Source: Lachnospiraceae bacterium (GTDB lineage: Bacteria > Bacillota > Clostridia > Lachnospirales > Lachnospiraceae). From it: DNA of 64,000 bases. The stretch lies in NCBI GenBank assembly GCA_021770245.1, contig JAETRI010000006.1, forward strand, positions 55,383-119,382, in the 5' to 3' direction. A model generated the notes under the pieces. It ran no database searches. It was not told the DNA's origin and saw only the letters and a program-made list of their open reading frames with translations. Numbering within the stretch: the stretch's first letter is position 1; every line of letters starts with the position of its first letter. Positions 25,797 through 34,792 of this stretch are shown one piece after another. The position numbers and the translations under genes were made by a program.

Positions 25797-27719
25797 ATGG
25801 ATAAACAACAAATATTGAAGCAATATTTCGGCTATGACAGCTTCCGGAGCGGCCAGGAGACCTTAATCGACAGCATCCTGGGCGGAGGGGACACGCTGGG
25901 GATTATGCCCACGGGGGCGGGGAAATCCCTGTGTTTCCAGGTGCCGGCCCTGATGCTGCCGGGCATTACCCTGGTAATTTCGCCGCTGATCTCGCTGATG
26001 AAGGATCAGGTCATGACCCTGAACCAGGCCGGGATCCATGCGGCGTTTCTCAACAGCTCCCTGACACAGAACCAGTATTTCAAAGCGCTGTCTCTGGCCC
26101 GGGAGGGCAGATACAAGATCATCTATGTGGCACCGGAACGGCTTCTTACGGACTCTTTTCTGGAATTTGCCCTGGAGGCGGAGATTTCCATGGTGGCGGT
26201 GGATGAGGCGCACTGCGTATCCCAGTGGGGTCAGGATTTCCGGCCGGGGTATCTGAAGATCGCCGAATTCATAGATCGTCTCCGTGTCCGCCCTGTGGTC
26301 GCAGCTTTCACCGCTACGGCCACGAAGGAGGTGCGGGACGATATTATCGATCTTCTGCATCTGCATGAGCCCTTGGTTACCACCACGGGCTTTGACCGTC
26401 CGAACCTGTATTTCGCGGTGCACTCCCCGAGAGATAAATACGATACCATAAAAAGATATCTGGAAAACCACCGGGGGGAGAGTGGTATCATTTACTGCTT
26501 AACCCGGAAGTATGTGGAAGAGGTGTGTTCCAAGCTGCGGCAGGACGGATTTCCGGTGACCAGATACCACGCCGGCCTTAGCGACGGGGAACGCAGGCAG
26601 AATCAGGACGATTTTATCTATGACAGATCCCCCATCATGGTTGCCACGAACGCCTTCGGAATGGGGATCGACAAATCCAACGTACGCTATGTGATCCATT
26701 ACAACATGCCCAAAAACATGGAGAGCTACTATCAGGAAGCAGGCCGGGCGGGCCGGGACGGGGAACCGGCGGAGTGTATCTTGCTTTACGGCGGGCAGGA
26801 CGTGATCACGAATCAGTTTTTCATCGATCATAACACGGACAACCAGGAGCTGGATCCCATGACCCGCGCCCTGGTAGGGGAGCGCGACCGGGAACGGCTG
26901 CGGCGGATGACGTTTTACTGCTTTACCAATGACTGCCTGCGCGACTACATACTCCGCTACTTCGGGGAATACGGATCCAATTACTGCGGCAACTGTGCCA
27001 ACTGCTTAACCGGCTTTGAAGAGGTGGACGTGACACAGATCGTGCGCGCTCTGGCCGGCTGCGTGCTCTCCTGCCGCCAGCGTTACGGGGTGAATGTGAT
27101 CATCGATACGGTGCACGGCGCCAATACGGCGAAGATCAGGCAGTATCGCATGGATGCGAACCCTCATTACGGCGAATTGGCGAAGATACCCACCTATAAG
27201 CTGCGCCAGGTGATGAATTTTCTGATGCTTCAGGAATATCTGACCGTGACGCCGGATGAATATGCCGTCGTAAAACTCACGAAAAAGTCTGCCATGGCGC
27301 TGGAGCCGAAGGAGCCTATCCTCATGAAGATGGCCCGGGAGCAGGAGCGGCCGGAGAAGAAGGAGAAGGCGGGAAGGACGAGGAAGGGCGCGGCCGGGTT
27401 TGTGCTGGGCAGGGAGGACGAGCAGCTCTTTGAAGCGCTGCGCCGTCTGCGTTCGGAGATTGCCCGGAAGGAGGGCGTGCCCCCGTACATCGTGTTTTCC
27501 GACAAGACCCTTTCCCATATGTGCGTAATCCGCCCCGGCAACAGGAACGAAATGCTTTCCGTAGCGGGAGTGGGAGAATTTAAATATGAAAAATATGGCG
27601 AAGCGTTCCTTAAGTGTGTGGCCGGCTTTGAAAAGGAACAGGCGGACCGGACCGATTTTGAAGGTCCGGAATTTCGGAGTATGGAGTACGGGGAGCCCCA
27701 GGATTATGAGAATTTTTGA
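25797..27719 (+). CDS. recQ: ATP-dependent DNA helicase RecQ
   Basis: 640 aa from ATG 25797, with GGAG seven bases upstream. Motif I MPTGAGKSLCFQ, DEAH box VDEAHCVSQWGQDFRP, motif VI QEAGRAGRDG, then the RecQ zinc-binding cysteines (C937-like set CFTNDC...CGNCANC), a winged helix, and a C-terminal HRDC domain. RecQ unwinds DNA in recombination and fork restart. It lies 20 bases after degV and just before sbcD-sbcC. Confidence 0.94.
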   Translation: MDKQQILKQYFGYDSFRSGQETLIDSILGGGDTLGIMPTGAGKSLCFQVPALMLPGITLVISPLISLMKDQVMTLNQAGIHAAFLNSSLTQNQYFKALSLAREGRYKIIYVAPERLLTDSFLEFALEAEISMVAVDEAHCVSQWGQDFRPGYLKIAEFIDRLRVRPVVAAFTATATKEVRDDIIDLLHLHEPLVTTTGFDRPNLYFAVHSPRDKYDTIKRYLENHRGESGIIYCLTRKYVEEVCSKLRQDGFPVTRYHAGLSDGERRQNQDDFIYDRSPIMVATNAFGMGIDKSNVRYVIHYNMPKNMESYYQEAGRAGRDGEPAECILLYGGQDVITNQFFIDHNTDNQELDPMTRALVGERDRERLRRMTFYCFTNDCLRDYILRYFGEYGSNYCGNCANCLTGFEEVDVTQIVRALAGCVLSCRQRYGVNVIIDTVHGANTAKIRQYRMDANPHYGELAKIPTYKLRQVMNFLMLQEYLTVTPDEYAVVKLTKKSAMALEPKEPILMKMAREQERPEKKEKAGRTRKGAAGFVLGREDEQLFEALRRLRSEIARKEGVPPYIVFSDKTLSHMCVIRPGNRNEMLSVAGVGEFKYEKYGEAFLKCVAGFEKEQADRTDFEGPEFRSMEYGEPQDYENF

Positions 27720-27744
27720 ATGAATGCGAAAGGGAGACCCGCCT

Positions 27745-28911
27745 ATGAAATTTTTTCATCTGTCCGATCTGCACATCGGGAAAGTCCTGAACGGATACAG
27801 CCTGAGGGAGAATCAGGAAAGCGTCCTTTCCCGGATCGTGTCCTACGCCAGGCAGGAGCGTCCGGACGCTGTCGTCATCTGTGGGGATATCTATGACAAA
27901 TCGGCGCCGTCAGGGGAGGCATACGGGATTTTCGGCCGTTTTTTACAGGAGCTGTCCGAAATACGGCCGCAGATTCCGGTCCTGATCATCGCCGGGAATC
28001 ACGATTCCCCGGAACGCCTGGCCTATGCCTCTTCCTTTCTGGAAAAACATCAGATCCATATTTCCGCTTTTCCCCCCAAAAACAAAGACGAATATCTGAA
28101 AAAAATCGTGCTGGAGGACGAATACGGCCCTGTGGCCTTTTATCTTCTGCCTTTTTTGAAGCCCGGTTATGTACGGCAGCTGTTTGAGGAGGGAGCGATC
28201 GACGGATACGAGAGCGCGGTGCGCGGGGTGCTGCGGCGGGAGAAAATCGACCCCTCCATCCGGAACGTGATCCTCTCCCATCAGTTCTATGCCGGCTCAA
28301 AGGATGAGCCAAAGACCTGTGAATCGGAAACCGCGATGATCCTTGCGGGCGGGCTGGATCGGGTGGATGCCTCGGCGCTGGATGGATTTGACTATGCCGC
28401 CCTGGGGCATCTGCACGGGGCGCAGAGCTGCGGCAGAAAGGGCATGCGCTACTGCGGCAGCCCCTGTAAATATTCGGTGAGCGAGGAATGTCACAGGAAA
28501 GCCGTCACCGTGGTGAAGCTCGGGAAAAAGGGGGAGGAAGCGGAGCTGGAATTTCTCCCGTTATCGGCGCCCAGGGACGTACGGCGGGTGAGAGGGACGC
28601 TGGAAGAGGTGTTGTCGGCCGCGGGCGGGGACGTCTGTCACGATTATGTGAGCGTCACAATCACTCAGGAGGACGAACCATACCGCATCCGGGAGCGTTT
28701 GGAGGAGGTGTATGACCACCTGTTGGAGCTGCGGTTCGACAATGAGCGGACGAGGAGGCGTCTGCAGGAGGAAGGGGAAGAAATGCCTCTGCTGCAGCCG
28801 ATGGAGGCATTCCGCCGGTTCTTCGAGGCCGTACGCCATGCGCCGATGACCGGGGCGGAGGAGAGGATTATGGAACAAATGATCCAGGAAACAAAGGAGG
28901 AAGAGTTGTGA
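27745..28911 (+). CDS. sbcD: Exonuclease subunit SbcD
   Basis: 388 aa from ATG 27745 (AGGGAG upstream). Metallophosphoesterase motifs: SDLHIGK, GDIYDKSAPSGEA, GNHDSPERL, SHQFYAG and GHLHGAQ. SbcD is the Mre11-type nuclease that cuts hairpins and protein-blocked DNA ends together with SbcC. Its stop overlaps the GTG start of sbcC by four bases. Confidence 0.95.
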   Translation: MKFFHLSDLHIGKVLNGYSLRENQESVLSRIVSYARQERPDAVVICGDIYDKSAPSGEAYGIFGRFLQELSEIRPQIPVLIIAGNHDSPERLAYASSFLEKHQIHISAFPPKNKDEYLKKIVLEDEYGPVAFYLLPFLKPGYVRQLFEEGAIDGYESAVRGVLRREKIDPSIRNVILSHQFYAGSKDEPKTCESETAMILAGGLDRVDASALDGFDYAALGHLHGAQSCGRKGMRYCGSPCKYSVSEECHRKAVTVVKLGKKGEEAELEFLPLSAPRDVRRVRGTLEEVLSAAGGDVCHDYVSVTITQEDEPYRIRERLEEVYDHLLELRFDNERTRRRLQEEGEEMPLLQPMEAFRRFFEAVRHAPMTGAEERIMEQMIQETKEEEL

Positions 28912-31900
28912 AACCGCTGCGTATCGTCATGTCTGCATTCGGCTCCTATGCGGGGGAGGAGGTAGTGGACTTTGAAAAAATAGACCATGGGCTCTTTCTC
29001 ATCACCGGAGATACCGGCGCGGGGAAAACGACGATTTTTGACGGCATCGTTTATGCCCTTTTCGGGGAGTGCAGCACTTCCTCCAGGGACGGGGGCATGA
29101 TGCGCAGCCAGTATGCGGCGGACGGGCAGGAAACTTATGTCTGTCTGCGCTTTTCCCAGCAGGGAAAGGTTTACGAGGTGACCAGGAGCCCCGCCTACAG
29201 CCGGGTGAGCAGGAGAAAAAACAAGGAAGGGGAATATACCAGGATCCAGGTGCAGGCAAAGGCGCGGCTCCTTTTGCCGGACGGCACCCAGCAGCCGGGG
29301 AACGTGAGGGATGTGAACCGGAAACTGCAGGAGATCGTGGGCGTGGACTTTGACCAGTTTTCCCAGATCGCCATGATCGCCCAGGGGGATTATCTGAAGC
29401 TTTTGCATGCCTCTTCCAGGGAACGCAAGGAAATCTTTTCCCGGATCTTCAATACAGGGATCTACGGCCGCATTCAGCAGAAGCTGCGGGAGGAGAATAA
29501 CCGGCTGTACGGCAGCCTGGAGGATAATCGGAAGCTTATCGCCCATGAACTGGAGAACGTGGAAGCGCCGGACGGGGCCTGGGAGGAAACCTGGAGGCAG
29601 CTTCTTAAGTTCCGTGAGACCGGGGCGCAAAGTCTTCGGGAGGCGCTGGGGGGGATGCTTGACGAAACCGGGACGAAACAGCATAAACTGCGCGGCCTGC
29701 GTCGGGAAACGGCAGAGGAATACGCCGGGCTGGAAGCGGCTATCCGCCGGGCACAGGAAGAGAACCGGCTGTTTTCGGAGTGGGAGGAAGAGAAAAAGGC
29801 GCTGGCGCTTTTGCTGGAAGGAGAGGCGCAGCAGGAAGAAAAAAAGAAGGGCCTTGCCCTGGCCGGGCGCGCACAAAAGGTGTCCGGGGAGGAGAAAAAG
29901 CTCTTGGAAAGGCAGGAGGAGGAGAAAAGGTCGCTGCTGCGTCAAGGGGAGCTTGCCCGGAGGCTTCGGGAGCTTTCCGCAAAGCGGGAAGAGGCGGAAG
30001 AGCGCTTTTCGGTATGCAGCCGGGAGGGGGAAGAGCGCCTTCCCGTAATCCGGGAGCGGATCCTCCGCCTGCGGGATATGCTTCCGCTTTTTGGAGAATG
30101 GGAACGGGCGCGGCAGGAGTTCCTGGCGGCGGAGGAAGAGGAGAAGAAGGCCCGGGAAGCGTGCCTTAAGGCCCGGGAGGAGGAAGCTGAGAGCGCACGG
30201 CGCCGGACCGGGCTGGCTGCCCGGGGGAATGTGCTGGAGGAACGTGCTGCGCTGCTGCCGGCTTTGGACCAGAGCCGGCAGCAGGAACGGGAAAAAAGAG
30301 AACGGCTGGCAGCGCTGAAAAAGGCGGCGGTAAACTGGCAGAAGGAGAGGGAAAAACTGGCCGCCTGTCAGGAGAAGCTGGCCGGGAAGATGGAGGACTA
30401 CGAACGGGCGGATGCGGAATACGGCCGTCTTTACCGGATTTTTGTGGAGACGCAGGCAGGGCTTATGGCTTCCCGCCTGGAGGAGGGGCAGGCCTGCCCG
30501 GTGTGCGGTTCCCTGCACCATCCGTCCCCTGCCCGTCTGTCCGGGGAGAGCATCACCCAGACGGACGTGGAGGAAGCCAGGTTGGCCAGGAATGCGGCGG
30601 AAAAACGCCGTTCCGAGGCTTCCCAGGAGGCCGTACGCGTGGCAGTTAGCTGCAGGCAGCAGGAGGAACGGATTCGGGAAGAGGTGCGTTCGCTGGCGGT
30701 TTTCCCGCCCGGGCATGCGGAGGCGGACGCACAGGAACTGTTCAAACAGGCGGATGCCGCCCTGTGTTCCTGTGAAAAACATTTGGAGGAGACGGAAAAA
30801 AAGAGGGAGGAGGCGTCCGGGGCAAAGCAGCTCCTTACGGAAAACAAAAAAAAGCTGCAGGAGGAGGAAATGCGCCAGGCCGAAGCGGAAGAACGGGGGA
30901 GGAAGGCACAGGCATTCCTGGAGGAGAAAAAGATCGTCCTGGCGGAGCGCCGCGCCGGAGCAGAGCAGCTTCAAAAGCGGCTTCCCGGAGAAACGAAACA
31001 GGCGGTCCACACGGAATTGGCCGGGCTGGAAGCGGAGGAAAAGAGGCTGGGGGAGGAGCTGGGAGCCGCCTTAGGCCTCAGGGACGAACTGCTTTCGCAA
31101 GAACGGGAGACGAAGGGAAGCCTGCAGGCAGAGGAGGAGAACGGGGCTTTGCTGGCCCGGGCGGCATCCCAGGCCGGCAAGGCATACCTTGCGGAAATGG
31201 AGAAACAGGGTTTTTCCTCTCCGGAGGAATGGAAGGCGGCCCTGATGGAAGAGGACGTGAAGGAGCGCCGGGAGCGGGAGTGCAGAGACTATGAAGAGAA
31301 GCTGCTGCGCAGCCGGACGATCTGCGAACAGTACCGTCGGCAGCTGGAAGGAAAGGAACCGAGGGCCGTCAAAGAATGGCAGGAGCGCGCCGAAGCGCTG
31401 CAGAAGCGGCAGGAAGGATTGGAAAAGGAGGAACACCGCCTGGCAGGGATCCACAGCAGGAATCTTCGGGCCTGTGAGAACCTGGAACGCCTTTGGAAGA
31501 AGGGGGAAGGGCTGGAGGAGGAATACGGTATCATCCGGACCCTGTACGAGACGGCGAACGGCAGGATGACGGGAAGCATCGGTCTGGACTTTCAGACCTA
31601 TGTACAGCGGCAGTACTTTAACCGGATGATCGAAGCCGCCAACCGCCGCCTGAAGGTGATGGCAGACGGGGCGTTCCTGCTCCAGTGCAGGGAATTGGAT
31701 GCGCTGGGCAGGCAGGGGGAAGTGGGCCTGGATCTGGACGTTTACAGCCTGGTGACGGACAAGGTGCGGGATGTGAAGACTCTTTCCGGGGGAGAATCCT
31801 TCCTGGCGGCCCTGGCCATGGCGCTGGGAATGGCGGATGTGATCGCACAGACGGCGGGCAATGTGAAGATGGATGCCCTTTTCATCGATGAAGGCTTCGG

Positions 31901-32072
31901 AGCCCTGGATGAGGAAAGCAGGATGCGGGCCATCCGTATCCTGCAGCAGTTGGCGGAGGGAAAACGCCTGGTGGGGATCATTTCCCATGTGCCGGAGCTG
32001 AAGGAACAGATGGAACGACAGATCGTCGTGAAAAAGACGGAGAAGGGCAGCCATATTGAATGGCATATTTAG
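28908..32072 (+). CDS. sbcC: Exonuclease subunit SbcC (Rad50-type SMC ATPase)
   Basis: 1054 aa. Walker A GDTGAGKTTIFD near residue 37, two long coiled-coil arms rich in Glu/Arg/Lys around a zinc hook (ACPVCGSLHHP), ABC signature LSGGESFLAALA and Walker B ALFIDEGFGALDEE near the C-terminus. It links DNA ends and powers SbcD. GTG 28908 lies in a GTGA overlap with sbcD. The opposite strand shows long open frames that are artefacts of the repetitive, GC-rich coiled-coil coding. Confidence 0.96.
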   Translation: MKPLRIVMSAFGSYAGEEVVDFEKIDHGLFLITGDTGAGKTTIFDGIVYALFGECSTSSRDGGMMRSQYAADGQETYVCLRFSQQGKVYEVTRSPAYSRVSRRKNKEGEYTRIQVQAKARLLLPDGTQQPGNVRDVNRKLQEIVGVDFDQFSQIAMIAQGDYLKLLHASSRERKEIFSRIFNTGIYGRIQQKLREENNRLYGSLEDNRKLIAHELENVEAPDGAWEETWRQLLKFRETGAQSLREALGGMLDETGTKQHKLRGLRRETAEEYAGLEAAIRRAQEENRLFSEWEEEKKALALLLEGEAQQEEKKKGLALAGRAQKVSGEEKKLLERQEEEKRSLLRQGELARRLRELSAKREEAEERFSVCSREGEERLPVIRERILRLRDMLPLFGEWERARQEFLAAEEEEKKAREACLKAREEEAESARRRTGLAARGNVLEERAALLPALDQSRQQEREKRERLAALKKAAVNWQKEREKLAACQEKLAGKMEDYERADAEYGRLYRIFVETQAGLMASRLEEGQACPVCGSLHHPSPARLSGESITQTDVEEARLARNAAEKRRSEASQEAVRVAVSCRQQEERIREEVRSLAVFPPGHAEADAQELFKQADAALCSCEKHLEETEKKREEASGAKQLLTENKKKLQEEEMRQAEAEERGRKAQAFLEEKKIVLAERRAGAEQLQKRLPGETKQAVHTELAGLEAEEKRLGEELGAALGLRDELLSQERETKGSLQAEEENGALLARAASQAGKAYLAEMEKQGFSSPEEWKAALMEEDVKERRERECRDYEEKLLRSRTICEQYRRQLEGKEPRAVKEWQERAEALQKRQEGLEKEEHRLAGIHSRNLRACENLERLWKKGEGLEEEYGIIRTLYETANGRMTGSIGLDFQTYVQRQYFNRMIEAANRRLKVMADGAFLLQCRELDALGRQGEVGLDLDVYSLVTDKVRDVKTLSGGESFLAALAMALGMADVIAQTAGNVKMDALFIDEGFGALDEESRMRAIRILQQLAEGKRLVGIISHVPELKEQMERQIVVKKTEKGSHIEWHI

Positions 32073-32139
32073 CGGGAGACAGGGATTTGCGATCCCTGCC
32101 GCCTGCCGAAATGCAGCAGCCATACGGAAAGGAGCGTGT

Positions 32140-32952
32140 ATGAGCAGATTGCTTGCGTTTGAAAAACTTCACAATATACGGGATTTGGGAGGAATGCCTA
32201 CGCTGGATGGGCGCGTCATTGCGGGAGGCCGTCTCATCCGATGCGGACATCTGGCCGAAATTGGCGGGAACGATAAGAAAAAGCTCGGAGAACTACTGGG
32301 AGTGGCCGTTGACTTCAGAACGGACGGGGAACGCGCAGAGAAGCCGGACGCGGAGATCCCGGGGGTGAAATATTATCATATCCCGATTTTGGACAGTCTT
32401 ACGGCAGGGATAAGCCGGGAGGCGGAAGCGGACAGGGACCTGCTTTCACGGCTCGTGTTGAAACCTGCCGAAGCGAAACGTCACATGTGCGATATGTACA
32501 GGGCCTTTGCGGAGAATGAATTTTCCGTATCACAGTACGGGAAATTCATCGGGATCCTGCTGGAGGGCAGTGACCGGGCCGTGTTATGGCATTGTACGGC
32601 GGGGAAAGACCGCGCGGGGATAGGCGCTGTCATCATAGAGGAGATCCTCGGCGTACCAAAGGATGCAATCCTCTCGGATTATCTGAAGACAAACGAATAT
32701 TTGAAAGCGGATATCCGTTTCCTGACGGAATTTGTCAAGAAGCAGGCCGGTACGGACAGCGTGCTGGCGGACGAAGCCCTGGGATATCTGTTCGGGGCGC
32801 AGGAGGAATATATTGCGGCTTTCTATGAAACGGTGGAGAAAAAGTACGGCGGGTTCGATGCTTTTATCCGTCTGGGGCTGGGCGTCACGGATGAAAAACG
32901 GGATGAGCTGCGTAGAAACTATCTAAAAACTGGCCGGGAAGCCGGTGTTTGA
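32140..32952 (+). CDS. Tyrosine-protein phosphatase (DSP-like)
   Basis: 270 aa from ATG 32140 with AAAGGAG six bases upstream; a longer frame from 32056 overlaps the end of sbcC. The signature is LWHCTAGKDRAGIGA (C-x5-R, as in IphP/LipA-type phosphatases), with NIRDLGG near the start and GVAVDFRTDGER before. These enzymes remove phosphate from tyrosine and sometimes lipids or serine. The substrate cannot be told. It ends the recG-sbcC run. Confidence 0.88.
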   Translation: MSRLLAFEKLHNIRDLGGMPTLDGRVIAGGRLIRCGHLAEIGGNDKKKLGELLGVAVDFRTDGERAEKPDAEIPGVKYYHIPILDSLTAGISREAEADRDLLSRLVLKPAEAKRHMCDMYRAFAENEFSVSQYGKFIGILLEGSDRAVLWHCTAGKDRAGIGAVIIEEILGVPKDAILSDYLKTNEYLKADIRFLTEFVKKQAGTDSVLADEALGYLFGAQEEYIAAFYETVEKKYGGFDAFIRLGLGVTDEKRDELRRNYLKTGREAGV

Positions 32953-33040
32953 TAGGTGAAGCGCCCATAATTTCTGAGGCCTTAAGAATTTCTTTCGTTT
33001 TTAATCAGCTTTTTTTCAACGTTTTTTCCCCCTTTATTCC

Positions 33041-33091
33041 TTGTATCCGGGCGGCTGATCGCTTATAGTATAGCTATGGAGCAATACTATA
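33041..33091 (+). promoter_or_regulatory. padR promoter with overlapping operator
   Basis: TTGTAT (33041-33046), 17-base spacer, TATAGT (33064-33069). TATAGTAT (33064-33071) is the exact inverted repeat of ATACTATA (33084-33091), 12 bases apart, so the palindrome starts on the -10 box. That fits autorepression by the PadR protein encoded next. The 227-base gap also has a T-rich stretch (33010-33035) after the phosphatase gene. Confidence 0.65.
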
Positions 33092-33151
33092 TGACATATA
33101 ATATTTAAAACGGTTTCCGCCATAACGGGTGGGAGCATACGGGTCGAGGGC

Positions 33152-33182
33152 CGCCCCCGGCGGCAGAATGAGAGGTAAAATG
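33152..33182 (+). repeat. GGCGGCAGAATGAGAGG start-site cassette before padR
   Basis: GCCGCC-CCC-GGCGGC stem followed by AGAATGAGAGGTAAA and ATG 33180. GAGAGG is the ribosome site. An almost identical copy sits at the 3' end of padR (33503-33535). Confidence 0.85.
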
Positions 33183-33524
33183 GTTTTTAACACAGGTGCA
33201 GCCCTGCTGGATGCGGTGGTCCTCGCCGTGGTGTCCAAAGAGCCGGAAGGAACCTACGGATACAGGATCACGCAGGAGGTCCGTCAGGTGATTGATTTAT
33301 CCGAATCCACTCTCTATCCGGTTTTGCGCAGATTACAGAGGGACGGATGCCTCGACGTATACGACAGGGAATATTCGGGCAGGAACCGCCGTTACTACCG
33401 GCTGACGGATGTCGGGCGATCCAGGCTTGCCGCATACAGGGAAGAATGGAAGAGTTATTCAGAACGGATTACGGGGATATTTGAAGGAAGCGGAGAGGAA
33501 AAGCCGCCCGTGGCGGCAGAATGA
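33180..33524 (+). CDS. PadR family transcriptional regulator
   Basis: 114 aa. MVFNTGAALLDAVVLAVVSKEPEGTYGYRITQEV, the STLYPVLRRLQRDGCL wing and NRRYYRLTDVGR are textbook PadR. The start is ATG 33180, which gives the family's usual MxFxxGAxLLDA opening; ATG 33168 lies in the cassette. PadR proteins usually repress the adjacent envelope genes and themselves. The last residues (PPVAAE) and the stop codon are supplied by the second cassette copy. Confidence 0.93.
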   Translation: MVFNTGAALLDAVVLAVVSKEPEGTYGYRITQEVRQVIDLSESTLYPVLRRLQRDGCLDVYDREYSGRNRRYYRLTDVGRSRLAAYREEWKSYSERITGIFEGSGEEKPPVAAE

Positions 33525-33535
33525 GAGGGAAAATG
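33503..33535 (+). repeat. Start-site cassette spanning the padR stop and the next start
   Basis: GCCGCC-CGT-GGCGGC followed by AGAATGAGAGGGAAA and ATG 33533. The frame reads GCC GCC CGT GGC GGC AGA in one phase and ...GCG GCA GAA TGA in the phase of padR, so the same bases end padR (TGA 33522-33524), form the hairpin and give the next ribosome site. Confidence 0.85.
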
Positions 33536-34786
33536 GGCAGACAGGAATTTATGGAACAGCTGGAAGGGCTTCTTAGGGATGTCCCACAGGCCGAAAGGGA
33601 AGAGGCCCTGCGGTATTATGAAGATTATCTGGAGGATGCCGGAGAACAGAGGGAGGCGGATGCTCTGAGAGAGCTGGGTTCTCCCTCACAGGTGGCGGAC
33701 AGTATCCGTGCCGGACTGGAGGAAAATTCCCGGGGACAGGAAACGTCCGGTTCACAGGAAGCCCGGGAGCTTCAGAAAGAAGACGAAAAGAAGGAAGAAC
33801 CGGCCAAGGAGCAGGTTCCCGTAACGGAAACGTCAGGAGATGAGGAAGAAAAAAAGGCGGAGGAGCCTGCGGCCATGGATATGGAATCCTACATGGAACG
33901 GATGGAGGCCAGGGCGGAGGAAAACGCTTCGGGATGGGAAATCCCGGAACCCTCTTCAACCAGCGGAAAGGAGACGAAGGAGGACGGCGGGCAGGATGCG
34001 GGACGGACGCAGCAGGAGGCCCGGACGGGACAGCATGGAGGCGCACAGCCGGGATACGAACAGCAGTATGGTCCCGGGTACGGGAGTAACGGACCCCAGG
34101 GAGGCCCGGACGGAGGCTGGAGGAACCGGCAGGGCGGTCCTTCCTTCGGATACGGAAACAACGGTTACGGGCATCAGGACGATCGGGGCGGCCGCTGGCA
34201 GGGACAGCCAAACGGACAAAACCAGGAAGGCGGCGGAAACGGATACCGGTCCCGGTACCAGGGAAACGGCCCTTGGAACGGCCCCTGGCAGGGGCAGGGA
34301 AACAACGGCCCCCAAGGCCCCTATTATGGCGGAGGCCCCGGCGGGTACGGTCCGGGATACGGCAGACCGCCTTACGGCCCAAATCCGCGGCGCGGATACG
34401 GAAGAAGGGGTGCCGGTGAAATCCTTTTACTGTTCCTTGTGTGTATTTTCGTCCTTCCCATTGTCGTTCCGCTCTTTCTGGGAGCCCTGGCGGCGGTGTT
34501 GGGCCTGCTGCTGGCGCTGATTGCAGGGCTGGCGGCCCTGGTAATCGCCGGGATTGCCGTTCTGATCGCCGGGATCGTGATGATCGGGGTTGCCTTTGCC
34601 AAGATCTTTACGGCGCCCATGGCGGCCGTATATCTGATGGGCGGAGGGATGATCTGCACCGGGCTCGGCCTGGCTCTGACCGTATTGATGGCCTGGCTCA
34701 TGGCTAAGGCGGTGCCTGCGGCCTGCCGGGGATTTGTAAGCTTGTGCAAATGGCCCTTCCGTAAAAAAAGGGAAAGGAATGGGTGA
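33533..34786 (+). CDS. HAAS/DUF1700 domain membrane protein
   Basis: 417 aa from ATG 33533. N-terminal DUF1700/HAAS signaling domain (FMEQLEGLLRDVPQAEREEALRYYEDYLEDAG, then LGSPSQVADSI), a long acidic then Gly/Asn/Gln/Pro-rich linker (about residues 70-290), and a C-terminal membrane part with at least three hydrophobic helices. HAAS proteins are the usual partners of PadR regulators and pass envelope signals. The linker is unusually long and repetitive, like that of the zinc-ribbon protein at 3942. ATG 33521 is part of the cassette and overlaps the padR stop. Confidence 0.85.
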   Translation: MGRQEFMEQLEGLLRDVPQAEREEALRYYEDYLEDAGEQREADALRELGSPSQVADSIRAGLEENSRGQETSGSQEARELQKEDEKKEEPAKEQVPVTETSGDEEEKKAEEPAAMDMESYMERMEARAEENASGWEIPEPSSTSGKETKEDGGQDAGRTQQEARTGQHGGAQPGYEQQYGPGYGSNGPQGGPDGGWRNRQGGPSFGYGNNGYGHQDDRGGRWQGQPNGQNQEGGGNGYRSRYQGNGPWNGPWQGQGNNGPQGPYYGGGPGGYGPGYGRPPYGPNPRRGYGRRGAGEILLLFLVCIFVLPIVVPLFLGALAAVLGLLLALIAGLAALVIAGIAVLIAGIVMIGVAFAKIFTAPMAAVYLMGGGMICTGLGLALTVLMAWLMAKAVPAACRGFVSLCKWPFRKKRERNG

Positions 34787-34792
34787 AGTTTC

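Noticed and set aside
28665..31010. Long open frame (781 codons) on the minus strand opposite sbcC
   Set aside because: It is antisense to a clear SbcC with Walker, zinc-hook and signature motifs. The coding strand is rich in GAG/GAA and GCG codons, which leaves few stops on the other strand. The translation is Leu/Pro/Phe/Arg-rich with no motif.
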